21,901 bases of DNA from a virus: positions 1 through 21,901 of IMG/VR virus record IMGVR_UViG_3300037585_006137. The stretch is one strand, 5' to 3'. Positions within the stretch are counted from its first letter, which is position 1; each line of letters opens with the position of its first letter. Under the pieces are notes generated by a model. That model saw only the letters and a program-made list of their open reading frames with translations. It had not been told where the DNA came from and made no database searches. The translations under genes were made by a program, and so were the position numbers. Shown here piece after piece: positions 7,554 to 15,857 of the stretch.

Positions 7554-9403
7554 GCGAAAACGAATTATATTTAGATGCTGCTGCTATTTGCGATCATTAT
7601 GAAAAAATAGCTAGACTTGATTTTAGCAGAAACTCTGCATTGGTTACTCTTAGTTCTAACTTGAATGTAGTTGACCAAATTGCTAAAGCTGCAGAAAACG
7701 CTCTGAATCAAATGGCTGGGATAAATTCGGAAATATCTGACGAATCAAAGCCAAGTGTAGACCAAGAGCCTTCGAAAGAAGAGACTAAGGTTCAAGACAC
7801 TGAAGTTAAATCTGCTCAGAATAGTTGTGAAGATGTAAACGTTCCGTTTATTGGTAAAAATAAAGAGTTGATAGCTGAAGGTCAAATACAAGGTGAAATT
7901 CCTAGTGTAGCTGAAGGTTATGGCCTCTTTCCTTCTAACTGGGAAGAGCCAAAAGAAGTTCTCGACACATTGGAAGACTGTTATAATTGTAATTTAAGGG
8001 CAGACTTCAAGTGGCAGTTAAAGCCGCTCAATCTAATGAATGAATTAAATAAGCTTATCGATCAATTGCATGGAACAATTGATGATATATTAACTTCTTT
8101 AGAACCTTTTGATTTTCTAAAAGGCATTTGTGATTTTAAAGGTAAGTTTAATTTTGTCTGTGCTGCTGATTGGATGGCGCTTCTAATGGCTTGGGATGGA
8201 TTGCTATCGAGTTATTTTGGCCAACTAGTTAGACTTTCCCTTAACTGGACTTTTATAATTGGACCCTTTATTAAATGGATAATAGACTCTGCTGGCGTAA
8301 TGATAGATGTAGTAAGGAGAGCACTGTCTGCTCCTTTGGATTGTTTGGCTAATTTTTTAAAGCAAGCCATTCTGTTAAAAAACAAAGCAATTGACTCTTA
8401 TGATTCTACTGTTGCGTTTGCAGAAACTTTGCCTGAATATTTTAAGAATTCAGGATGGGAAGATAAGTACAAAGCTCATAACCGACTAAACGTTCAGAAA
8501 GGAGAACTCGGCGCTGCAGGGTATATCTTTGGAAAAGAAGAAGGGGCGTTTAAATTTACTGGAGATGGAGATGGTGTATTTACTGGTTTTGATTATAGTT
8601 TAAATGATACCGCTGAAGATTACTTCAAAAAGAAAAAAGCTCAGAGGGCCCTAGAGAGAAAACAGAAGAAAAAGCAAAAGCTTCAATATAAAATTAAAGA
8701 TCAAGAAAGCGAAGTAAAAAGCAAAACAAGAAACGCTGATATTGCTATCGAGAATCTAGAGAAAGCTTTTCCTTACGATAGCGCTACTGAAAAAGAATTA
8801 AAATTCAAAGAGAGACAAATTAAATCATATGGCAAGATGATAAGTGATGAGCAAGAAAAACTTGAAAGGCTCGAGTCTAAGAAAGATTCATTTGGGTTTT
8901 TAGAGAACATACTTCTACATGTCAATGAAGCAAAAGCTTTTATAAATAATCTTTTTGCTAATTTTTTGTTATCTTTGAAATCTTTAAACACTTGGGTAGT
9001 TGGGAGTTTGAACTTTTCAGTAAAACTTGGTGGCCAAATCTTAATGGTACTTGATTTAATTAAGATGGTTAATGGTATTATTAACATCAGTAAAGCTATA
9101 AATAAGAAAGGGCTTGATTTTGATGGTCTTTGTTCTTTAGCTGAAGAAGATCCAGAAGCGGCAAAAGAGTTAATGAATAGATGGTTTGGAGGAGACACTT
9201 TAATATCGGATACTAAGAAATCGGTTGCAGATGCAGCTGAAGATATAAAGCAATTTGAGGATAAGTTTTGCGGTGGTGTTGATGTGAATACTTTTTCTGG
9301 CGCAAATCCATCCGGAGGATCATCTGGAAGTTCCGATCCATCTGATTTAGATAATATAGATGCAACTGTAAATATAAGTGATATAGTTTATGATGACGAA
9401 TAA
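7550..9403 (+). CDS. Large hypothetical virion-region protein with hydrophobic helices and coiled coil
   Basis: The 617-residue product cannot be assigned to a family. The visible layout is as follows. Residues 60-100 form an acidic linker. A CxxC lies at C144/C147, with more Cys at 194 and 204. A hydrophobic, Trp-rich region spans about 200-275 (including WTFIIGPFIKWIIDSAGVMI). A long Lys/Glu coiled coil spans about 355-445. A second hydrophobic region spans about 460-515. A Gly/Ser/Asp-rich acidic tail occupies 580-617. The pattern of amphipathic or hydrophobic segments around a coiled coil fits an internal virion or membrane-contacting structural protein, but this is inference. It is translationally coupled by ATGA to the gene before it and lies 9 bases upstream of the portal gene. 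Confidence 0.6.
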   Translation: MSENELYLDAAAICDHYEKIARLDFSRNSALVTLSSNLNVVDQIAKAAENALNQMAGINSEISDESKPSVDQEPSKEETKVQDTEVKSAQNSCEDVNVPFIGKNKELIAEGQIQGEIPSVAEGYGLFPSNWEEPKEVLDTLEDCYNCNLRADFKWQLKPLNLMNELNKLIDQLHGTIDDILTSLEPFDFLKGICDFKGKFNFVCAADWMALLMAWDGLLSSYFGQLVRLSLNWTFIIGPFIKWIIDSAGVMIDVVRRALSAPLDCLANFLKQAILLKNKAIDSYDSTVAFAETLPEYFKNSGWEDKYKAHNRLNVQKGELGAAGYIFGKEEGAFKFTGDGDGVFTGFDYSLNDTAEDYFKKKKAQRALERKQKKKQKLQYKIKDQESEVKSKTRNADIAIENLEKAFPYDSATEKELKFKERQIKSYGKMISDEQEKLERLESKKDSFGFLENILLHVNEAKAFINNLFANFLLSLKSLNTWVVGSLNFSVKLGGQILMVLDLIKMVNGIINISKAINKKGLDFDGLCSLAEEDPEAAKELMNRWFGGDTLISDTKKSVADAAEDIKQFEDKFCGGVDVNTFSGANPSGGSSGSSDPSDLDNIDATVNISDIVYDDE

Positions 9404-9412
9404 GGGATTAAT

Positions 9413-11230
9413 ATGAATATAAAATTATTGAGTCAATTAATTGATGTAGTTAGAGTAGAAGACAAGACCATTCTTTCTAAACCGAATATAGTTAAAAAAA
9501 TTAGCTCTAAGTCTATATCTTATACTGAACGACATAGAGGTAGTTGGTTTAAGCCTGAGTACGATTTGGAAGAAATACAAATCGCTCAAGATACAGATAG
9601 TTACCTTTTTAGATCTATTAAGAAGAAAGTAAATAGATTTTTAACTGCTGGTTGGGAAATTGTTGGAAACAATAAAGAGACCGTAGACTATATAAAGAAA
9701 AGAATATCTGAAATAGAATATGTTTCTAGTCAGCCCTGGAATCTGCTACTTACAGATACTGCTGTTGATTTATTTAGATTTTCAAATTGCATGTGGGTTA
9801 AAAGTCGAAATGTAAATTCTTCTTCTGGTAAAATTAGAAAGATTTTTGGAGCTAGAGAAGTAGAACCAGTTGCTGGATATTTTATAATGCCTTTCGAAAC
9901 TTTATCTTTCAAGACTAAAAGAAGTGGGGATATTAAAAAGATTAGACAGAAAATGCCATCAGGCGATTTTCGTGAGTTCTTTCCTCATGAAGTTGTACAT
10001 TTCTACGACAATAAGAAGCCAGGTTTCGCTATGGGTACTCCAGAGATTACACCAGTTTTAGAGGATATAGCTTTACTTAGAAGGATAGAGGAGAACGTTG
10101 AAGATTTATTAGAAAGCAATCTTTACCCGTTGTTTCATTATCAAGTTGGTTCGGATAGTCTTCCTGAAAGGTATTCACCCGAAGGAATTAAAGAGACTGA
10201 CATTGTTAAAAGTAGTATCGACTATATGCCAGCTGGTGGAATTTATGTCTCAGACCATAGGCACAAAATAACTGCTATCGGCTCTGAAGGTAGAGCTTTA
10301 AGAATAGAAGGGTACCTGGATTATTTTAAGAAAAGAGTATTTGCTGGGCTCGGAGTTTCTTCTGTTGATATGGGTGAAGGAGACACAGCTAACAGCTCTA
10401 CGGCTCACAGTTTGTCTAAATCAGCAATATTGGATGTTGAAGCAATGCAAAAAGTTATGAAATCTTTTATAGAGTTTCATATTTTTAATGAACTTCTACT
10501 TGAAGGTGGTTATGATCCTTTAGAGCAAGACGATAGGGTTGAAATTAAATTTGGGGTAGTAGACATGGAAGTAAGGAGTAAGCTTGAAAATCAAACTATA
10601 CAGCTATTCTTAAATAAGCTTATAACAGAGACTGAAGCTAGAAAGAGATTAGGCCTACCTCCTGAAGTTGATATAGAGGAAACACATTACAAGTTATATG
10701 AAGAGCCTTTAGCTTTACTTAAAATGAGCGGCCCTAATACTGCCGCTACTGAAGCTCTAGTTGAGTCCGAAAGATCTTCTATAACTAGAGAAGGCGCCGA
10801 GAAAGAAAAATCTTCTAGTGTTGAGAGAGAATCTAGAGGAAGGAAAGGAGAAATGGCCAAACAGGGAGCTAGCAATTTAAGCACAAGCATATCTAAACCT
10901 GAAAATCAGCATGGGGTTAGAACCTCACCTAAGTTTACAAGCGATTATGTGGTTTTACGTTTGAATGCTATTCAAAATATATTTGACGATATACTTGACA
11001 AAACCAAGGAAAACTATTTAGTATATAGTAGTGTTAAAGAAAAATATATAAATATATTAGACAATTTGCTATTAGATATAAATAATTTTGAAAAAAACTT
11101 GAAAAATAACGAGAATGTTATAAATAATAATGATAGAATAGATTCTGTATTTTCTCCAGGTTTGGAAGAAATATTAGAATTATACGAATTTAAAACTTTA
11201 AGTTTAAAAAAGGAATTTACAAATGATTAA
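9413..11230 (+). CDS. Portal protein
   Basis: Predicted to be the dodecameric ring at the capsid vertex through which DNA enters and leaves. The 605-residue length, position before the protease gene, and several portal-like stretches support this. These are an N-terminal helical region with a wing-like SIKKKVNRFLTAGWEIVG (64-81), MPFETLSFKTKRSGDIKKIR followed by FFPHEVVHFYDN, and then the long-helix stem/crown pattern GTPEITPVLEDIALLRRIEENVEDLL. The clip/loop segment FAGLGVSSVDMGEGDTANSS and ETEARKRLGLPPE are also common in phage portals. Residues about 440-500 are charged and low-complexity (Glu/Ser/Arg), and the C-terminal 90 residues form Asn-rich helices. The start has a weak AGGG site. 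The stop overlaps the protease start by 8 bases. Confidence 0.9.
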   Translation: MNIKLLSQLIDVVRVEDKTILSKPNIVKKISSKSISYTERHRGSWFKPEYDLEEIQIAQDTDSYLFRSIKKKVNRFLTAGWEIVGNNKETVDYIKKRISEIEYVSSQPWNLLLTDTAVDLFRFSNCMWVKSRNVNSSSGKIRKIFGAREVEPVAGYFIMPFETLSFKTKRSGDIKKIRQKMPSGDFREFFPHEVVHFYDNKKPGFAMGTPEITPVLEDIALLRRIEENVEDLLESNLYPLFHYQVGSDSLPERYSPEGIKETDIVKSSIDYMPAGGIYVSDHRHKITAIGSEGRALRIEGYLDYFKKRVFAGLGVSSVDMGEGDTANSSTAHSLSKSAILDVEAMQKVMKSFIEFHIFNELLLEGGYDPLEQDDRVEIKFGVVDMEVRSKLENQTIQLFLNKLITETEARKRLGLPPEVDIEETHYKLYEEPLALLKMSGPNTAATEALVESERSSITREGAEKEKSSSVERESRGRKGEMAKQGASNLSTSISKPENQHGVRTSPKFTSDYVVLRLNAIQNIFDDILDKTKENYLVYSSVKEKYINILDNLLLDINNFEKNLKNNENVINNNDRIDSVFSPGLEEILELYEFKTLSLKKEFTND

Positions 11231-13058
11231 ATTGATAGACTATGTTAGGGTTGCTCCAGATCCAAAACTCTATGATTTGTCAAAAAAAGATAAAATTGTT
11301 TTAATTGATAACGCTATTAATAATTCTACTAAGCATGGTTTGATTATTACTTACGATTTAAGTCATTCAGCTAGAAAAATAAACAACAGGATCTACACTG
11401 TCGCTGGACAGCAAAATGGTATTAAATCTCTTTTAACTCCATATGCCAAACCAATACTTCAGCACCATGATGGTGGTAGAGATCCTATTGGCCGTTTCAT
11501 TCGTGGAACTTGGCAAGATTTATCTCCTGAAGCTATTAAGCATTTTAATAATTTAGATTCTTTTATGACATTTAAAAGAGATGTAAACAGTGACGATCCA
11601 GAACGGATTTATAAAGCTCTCAAGAAAAACAATTTACTTAAAAGCAGAAATTGGCCTGGTTTAGGTAGAATGAGAGTTCAAGCCAAAATTAACGATAAAG
11701 AAGCGATTGAAAAGTTTCTTGATGGTAGATACATTACTTTTTCTGCTGGTTCTACTACAGATAGACATGTTTGTTCTATTTGTATGTCTGATTGGGCTAA
11801 AGGTGATATTTGCGAGCATAGACATGGAAAGAACTATGACGGAGAAACTTGTGTTTTTATAACTGGTGACTTTGTTGTTCTTGAAGGTTCTGTAGTAAAT
11901 ATGCCAGCTGACGATTTATCTCAGATACAATCGATGGAATTCCTTTCAGATGGAATCAACGGTACTAAAGTAGAAGATTCTTATATCGAGAAAGAATATA
12001 TATATTTAAGTGACTCTATAATGAATTTTAATGAGGAGGTTCAGATGAAAAATGAGAGTAATCCGGAACAACCTGCTGTAAGTGAAGAGGAAGTTGAGCA
12101 AACCGAAACTTCTGAAATTGCTGATGCTTTGGAAGTTTCTGATGATGTAGAAGTAGCGGATCAAGTAATGACTAAAGTCTATGATTACATTGATCAAGCT
12201 ATTAGTAAATTAAAGGATAATACCGATGAAGAGAAAGAAGAAGTCAAATCCGAAGATACTGGAGAAGTACTCAAGACCGAAGATAAAAAAGCAGATGAAG
12301 TCCAAGAGCTGGAAGGAAGCGATGGGACCGAGGTACAGGGGGTACAAACCGATATACAAGATGAAGAAGAGAGTAAAGAAGTGAAAGTTGCTGACACTGA
12401 TGGTGATATTAAGAATATCCTTGCAGAAGAAATTGCAACAATTAAGAATAAAAAACTTCAACTCCAAGACACTTCCGTAGATTGGTATCTACTTGATGCC
12501 GCTCTAAATTTTGAAGTAGGCGACAAAGCGCTTACAACAGAAGCTAGAAATGAGCTTCCTGATTCAGTTTTCTGTGGACCAGAAAGATCTTTTCCAGTTC
12601 ATGACTGTGCTCATGTTACTGCTGCTAAAAGATTAATTGGCAGAGCAAAACTATCAGAAGATCAAAGAGCTAAAGTTTTAAACTGCATTGATACAAAAGC
12701 GAAAGAAATGTCTTGTGAATCTTCTCAAGATTCAATTAAGAAACAATACGAAGAAGTTATTTCTCAACTGAAAGAAGAGATTGAAACTTTGAAAACAAAA
12801 GTTAATAAAATAGAAGACAAGAATGAAGACAATAAAATTGTTTTAGAGCCTGTTGAAAATCCTTCAGTTGCGACTTCCGATCAATCAAGTCCTACTGGAG
12901 AACAAAAGATTAAATCACTAGGTTCATATGAACAGCAAATTGTTGACAATTATAAAACTATATTAAATAGTGACGGTGAGTGGAATGCGCAAAATTACTT
13001 TAATAGTAAAGCAAAATACTTACCAAAAGGTTTTCACCCAAAAAAATATTTAAAATAA
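11223..13058 (+). CDS. Prohead protease fused to scaffold-like C-terminal region
   Basis: The N-terminal 260 residues look like a capsid-maturation serine protease of the herpesvirus-assemblin-like fold. LLTPYAKPILQHHDGG (H81/H82) with DPIGRF supplies the His motif, and DGRYITFSAGSTTD supplies the probable nucleophile S174. It is followed by a Cys/His cluster (C184, C187, C197, H199, H201, C210) that probably binds zinc and that I recall from some phage proteases. Residues 265-400 are very acidic and low-complexity. Residues 440-497 hold a compact domain (LPDSVFCGPERSFPVHDCAH), reminiscent of a small domain often attached to phage proteases. Residues 502-535 form a coiled coil, and the C-terminus is basic (YLPKGFHPKKYLK), as in scaffolds that bind capsid protein. 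The gene overlaps the portal by 8 bases, with AAGGAA as its site. Confidence 0.88.
   Translation: MIKLIDYVRVAPDPKLYDLSKKDKIVLIDNAINNSTKHGLIITYDLSHSARKINNRIYTVAGQQNGIKSLLTPYAKPILQHHDGGRDPIGRFIRGTWQDLSPEAIKHFNNLDSFMTFKRDVNSDDPERIYKALKKNNLLKSRNWPGLGRMRVQAKINDKEAIEKFLDGRYITFSAGSTTDRHVCSICMSDWAKGDICEHRHGKNYDGETCVFITGDFVVLEGSVVNMPADDLSQIQSMEFLSDGINGTKVEDSYIEKEYIYLSDSIMNFNEEVQMKNESNPEQPAVSEEEVEQTETSEIADALEVSDDVEVADQVMTKVYDYIDQAISKLKDNTDEEKEEVKSEDTGEVLKTEDKKADEVQELEGSDGTEVQGVQTDIQDEEESKEVKVADTDGDIKNILAEEIATIKNKKLQLQDTSVDWYLLDAALNFEVGDKALTTEARNELPDSVFCGPERSFPVHDCAHVTAAKRLIGRAKLSEDQRAKVLNCIDTKAKEMSCESSQDSIKKQYEEVISQLKEEIETLKTKVNKIEDKNEDNKIVLEPVENPSVATSDQSSPTGEQKIKSLGSYEQQIVDNYKTILNSDGEWNAQNYFNSKAKYLPKGFHPKKYLK
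12034..12040 (+). promoter_or_regulatory. Internal Shine-Dalgarno site for the nested scaffold start
   Basis: AGGAGGT lies inside the protease coding sequence, 4 bases before the in-frame ATG at 12045, at the boundary between the protease domain and the acidic scaffold-like region. In protein terms it encodes the unremarkable residues NEEV, so it is not required by a conserved protease motif. Confidence 0.72.
12045..13058 (+). CDS. Nested in-frame scaffold protein (internal start within the protease gene)
   Basis: Codon 275 of the protease gene is an ATG preceded by AGGAGGT with a 4-base spacer, one of the strongest ribosome binding sites in the window and better than that of the full-length gene. 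Initiation here would give a 337-residue protein lacking the protease domain. It would keep the acidic region, the small Cys-containing domain, the coiled coil and the basic C-terminus, which is a typical scaffold layout. Lambda (C/Nu3) and related phages use this arrangement to make scaffold in excess over protease. The site is seen directly; its use is inferred. In-frame ATG 12021 lacks a comparable site. Confidence 0.7.
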   Translation: MKNESNPEQPAVSEEEVEQTETSEIADALEVSDDVEVADQVMTKVYDYIDQAISKLKDNTDEEKEEVKSEDTGEVLKTEDKKADEVQELEGSDGTEVQGVQTDIQDEEESKEVKVADTDGDIKNILAEEIATIKNKKLQLQDTSVDWYLLDAALNFEVGDKALTTEARNELPDSVFCGPERSFPVHDCAHVTAAKRLIGRAKLSEDQRAKVLNCIDTKAKEMSCESSQDSIKKQYEEVISQLKEEIETLKTKVNKIEDKNEDNKIVLEPVENPSVATSDQSSPTGEQKIKSLGSYEQQIVDNYKTILNSDGEWNAQNYFNSKAKYLPKGFHPKKYLK

Positions 13059-13073
13059 TAAGGAGATTTTAAA

Positions 13074-14456
13074 ATGGCTATTAAAAAATTTAGTGGTTCA
13101 TTCAGAACAAGAGATGATGTATTCGATAACATTACCCCGAATAACATGGTCCAACCGAAAGTATCTCACCCTGCAGGTGAATGGAAGCCTGCTGCTTGGT
13201 TACCTGTAAAATGGAAAGGTGAGGCATCAAAAGATTATTTCGTAATTTCATCAGGAAAAGTAGTATCATTGGATGCTTCTGGTCGCGTAGTACCTTCTGG
13301 TTTGCGTAAAAAGGCTGTAGCTGCAGATCCTATTTTTACTTATACTTCAAATGACGTTTCAGCTAAAACAGAAGATATTAGAACTGGCGAACCTTTAACA
13401 GCTGCTGCTGTTAAGACTGTTACTCTTGAAGAATTCTGCGTAGCAGTTCTTGAAAGAGGCTGGGTAGATCATAATGATTTGTCTATCTCTGGAGTGAGAT
13501 TGGCATTTAATGGTACTGCTGACGACGATGATGCTATTGAAATTATTAAATTGTTCATTTCAGAACCAATTGGTATCTGTGCATATGACATCTATTCTTG
13601 GGCAGGAGATTCACCTGACTCATTAAAATATACAAACTATCAAAAGCAACACTTGATTCAGTTTATTACTGAAGCTCAAATGAGATTGCCACAAATGGCT
13701 AATAGTACTCAAGTACCTGCAAAAACTTTTCAAAATACTGCCTATGTGCCTGGTACTCATGGACAGTTTCCTACTGGGTCTGCTGTTTTGTTACTTACTG
13801 CATCTGATTTAAATGATCTCGAAAGATACGATAGAGAGTCCGATGAAGTTCTTTACTCTGGTGGAGCTTCTGCTTCATTGAAAGGAATTTATCTAGGAAA
13901 GACGAAGTTAGTTCCTGAAATTAATGCTTTAACTGCTGCTAATAAAGATACTAAAATTGATGTTACTGGAGCTTCTACTGTGGCAGCTGTTGTAAATGCA
14001 AAGAAACGAATTCAAGATATTTCTAGCCTCGGAGATTATTTCTTTGATGCTGCTGTTGGAGTTCTTATAGTTCATTCAGATTTTGATGATACTACCGCAC
14101 ATAATAATGATACTATTTCTCCATGGGAATATGGCAGTGCTGCTTCTGCAGAACATCAACACATTTACTTCGTAGGCCCTTGTAAGCCTGGGGATTATAT
14201 TGATTATGACGTAGAGTCTAACTTTACTGCTACTGCTACTAAAGCTGATTCACTTGGACGAGTACTTGAGATTCAATCATTCCCTAAATCATTAATGGAT
14301 AGAACAACTACAGCTTGGCAAGGTTCTTCTTTCGACGCATCTATGAGAATGCCAGGTTCTGCAACAGAAGGACTTCCTGATAATTTGACACTTTCTGGTC
14401 AAAACGGTGAAGTCGTTGGTAACAGAATGGTTATTGCTAATATTAGAATTTTATAA
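13074..14456 (+). CDS. Putative head decoration / major structural protein
   Basis: The 460-residue protein lies between the protease/scaffold and the major capsid gene, the usual slot for a decoration protein. It has a strong ribosome binding site (AAGGAG, 8 bases), like that of the capsid gene, which suggests abundant synthesis. Residues 55-77 (DYFVISSGKVVSLDASG, VVPSGL) have the look of a lambda-D-type decoration segment. The remainder is beta-rich and Ala/Thr/Asp-rich, with no membrane segment or catalytic motif. It is much longer than simple decoration proteins (about 110-150 residues), so it may combine a decoration core with an outer domain. A second capsid-lattice or fibre protein is an alternative. 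Confidence 0.6.
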   Translation: MAIKKFSGSFRTRDDVFDNITPNNMVQPKVSHPAGEWKPAAWLPVKWKGEASKDYFVISSGKVVSLDASGRVVPSGLRKKAVAADPIFTYTSNDVSAKTEDIRTGEPLTAAAVKTVTLEEFCVAVLERGWVDHNDLSISGVRLAFNGTADDDDAIEIIKLFISEPIGICAYDIYSWAGDSPDSLKYTNYQKQHLIQFITEAQMRLPQMANSTQVPAKTFQNTAYVPGTHGQFPTGSAVLLLTASDLNDLERYDRESDEVLYSGGASASLKGIYLGKTKLVPEINALTAANKDTKIDVTGASTVAAVVNAKKRIQDISSLGDYFFDAAVGVLIVHSDFDDTTAHNNDTISPWEYGSAASAEHQHIYFVGPCKPGDYIDYDVESNFTATATKADSLGRVLEIQSFPKSLMDRTTTAWQGSSFDASMRMPGSATEGLPDNLTLSGQNGEVVGNRMVIANIRIL

Positions 14457-14474
14457 TAAAAGGAGATTAATAAA

Positions 14475-15770
14475 ATGGAATTTAAATTAATAGATGGAAG
14501 TGCTTTGCAACTTCCTAGTAATGAGAAAGCTGCCGCAAGATATCTAGCTGATATGATTGCAAATAATGGTCAGCTTCCAGATTCAGAAGAAAGAGTTAAA
14601 TGGTCGACTTTTGTTGAAACCATTTCTCCAAAGAACACAGACTTGGTAAGAAGTTCAGAGATTACTCCTCTTCTTCAAAAGTCTATGGAAATCCTTATTC
14701 GTGAACCAGTAGAACCTAATCTTGTAATTACAGGATTGTTCAATAGAGTTCAAGCTGAAGGTCTATCTACACAAGTACTTGCTGGTGCAATTGGTGCTGT
14801 ATATGCTCAAGATGTTCAAGAGCATGGTACTTATCCAGAAGTAAACTTCCAAATCGGTGGTGCTGTTTCTACAGCTTACATCGGAAAAGCAGGTATCGCT
14901 GCTTCATTTACTGATGAAGCGCTTCGTTACTCTACTTACGATATCATGGCTATGAATCTTAAGCTTATGGGCAATGCTCTTGCTCGTCACAAAGAACAAA
15001 AAGCTGCTGCTTTCTTGAAGTCTTTAGGTACATCACTTTTTGATAATGATAAGCCTGCTGAATCTCTTTTTGGTGTTCTAAGTGGACGTAATGAAGCATT
15101 AAGTCAAAATGGTGCTATGACTATGGATGATCTTATGAAAGGTATGGCTCACATGTCAGAAGAAGGATTTGCTCCAGATGTACTTTTGATGCATCCTCTC
15201 TTTTACTATAACTTTGTAAGAGATCCAGTTTTGCGTCAAATGATGCTTGCTCATGGTGGTGGACAGTTCTTTAATCCATACACAGGAAATCCTGGCCCTC
15301 AGAATCCTTGGAATCAAGGCGCAATGGGAGCTATGGGTCCTTCCAATGGTCGTTCAATTGTTCCTGGTGGAAATATCGCTGGTGAGACAGCTACATCTTT
15401 AGCTAATCGTTCTCAACAAGCTACTTCTGCTCCTAACATTCCTTCTTACTTCCCATTTGGATTTAGAGTTGTTGTTTCTCCTCTTTGTCCTTTTGATCCA
15501 GAATCAATGAAAGGTGACATTTTCCTTCTTTCTTCAGGTAATGTTGGTTTTTATCTTGTTGATGAAGATCCTACAACTGTAGAATGGAGAGATGAAAATA
15601 CTGAAGTTGTTAAAGTTAAGATTCGTGAACGTTACGGCTTTGCTGTTGCTCATGAAGGTCAAGGTGTTGGTGTATTGAAAAATGTACGCGCTAAGCAAAA
15701 CTTCTGGGATGGAACAGTAAATGCTGATGCTAGTTTAGGTGTACATGTTCCTGATGCTACAATTTCTTAA
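14475..15770 (+). CDS. Major capsid protein, HK97-like fold
   Basis: Predicted to form the icosahedral shell. The 431-residue product has an N-terminal helical arm (about 1-75). The stretch NLVITGLFNRVQAEGLSTQV introduces the folded core. FTDEALRYSTYDIMAMNLKLMGNALARHKEQKAAAFL looks like the spine helix. PDVLLMHPLFYYNFVRDPVLRQM and FPFGFRVVVSPLCPF fit the P-domain/A-domain pattern. The end has DPTTVEWRDENTEVVKVKIRERYGF, as in many HK97-fold capsids. A Gly/Asn/Pro-rich loop of roughly 45 residues near 260-310 may be surface-exposed. The ribosome binding site is strong (AAAGGAG). By my count 10 of its 17 arginines use CGT/CGC, unlike neighbouring genes that use AGA, a sign of selection for high expression. 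A strong terminator follows. Confidence 0.92.
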   Translation: MEFKLIDGSALQLPSNEKAAARYLADMIANNGQLPDSEERVKWSTFVETISPKNTDLVRSSEITPLLQKSMEILIREPVEPNLVITGLFNRVQAEGLSTQVLAGAIGAVYAQDVQEHGTYPEVNFQIGGAVSTAYIGKAGIAASFTDEALRYSTYDIMAMNLKLMGNALARHKEQKAAAFLKSLGTSLFDNDKPAESLFGVLSGRNEALSQNGAMTMDDLMKGMAHMSEEGFAPDVLLMHPLFYYNFVRDPVLRQMMLAHGGGQFFNPYTGNPGPQNPWNQGAMGAMGPSNGRSIVPGGNIAGETATSLANRSQQATSAPNIPSYFPFGFRVVVSPLCPFDPESMKGDIFLLSSGNVGFYLVDEDPTTVEWRDENTEVVKVKIRERYGFAVAHEGQGVGVLKNVRAKQNFWDGTVNADASLGVHVPDATIS

Positions 15771-15810
15771 TTTTAATTAATTAAACTTGCAGTGCTAAAG
15801 TGCCAAACCA

Positions 15811-15838
15811 GGGAGGAGGTTTTTCCTCCTCCCTTTTT
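15811..15838 (+). terminator. Intrinsic (rho-independent) terminator after the capsid gene
   Basis: A perfect 9-base-pair stem, GGGAGGAGG (15811-15819) with CCTCCTCCC (15825-15833), closes a T5 loop and is followed directly by five T (15834-15838). It lies 41 bases after the capsid stop and only 19 bases before the next start codon. It should limit read-through from the capsid transcript into the neck genes. The 40 bases before it, which include a repeated AGTGC, hold no gene. Confidence 0.93.
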
Positions 15839-15857
15839 ATAATTAGGAATAATTAGT

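Noticed and set aside
8773-9198. 141-residue open frame on the - strand
   Set aside because: It is antisense to the coiled-coil protein, Ser/Leu-rich as expected from the reverse of Lys/Glu codons, with no ribosome binding site or domain.
11047-11084. Two TATAAATA octamers (T4-type late promoter sequence) at 11047-11054 and 11077-11084, with others inside the terminase and the 617-residue protein
   Set aside because: All lie within coding sequence, arise from common codon pairs in AT-rich DNA, and are not placed ahead of genes, so chance is the better explanation.
15838-15843. TATAAT just after the capsid terminator, as a possible -10 promoter element
   Set aside because: The -35 position falls in the terminator stem and does not resemble TTGACA; the hexamer is expected by chance here.
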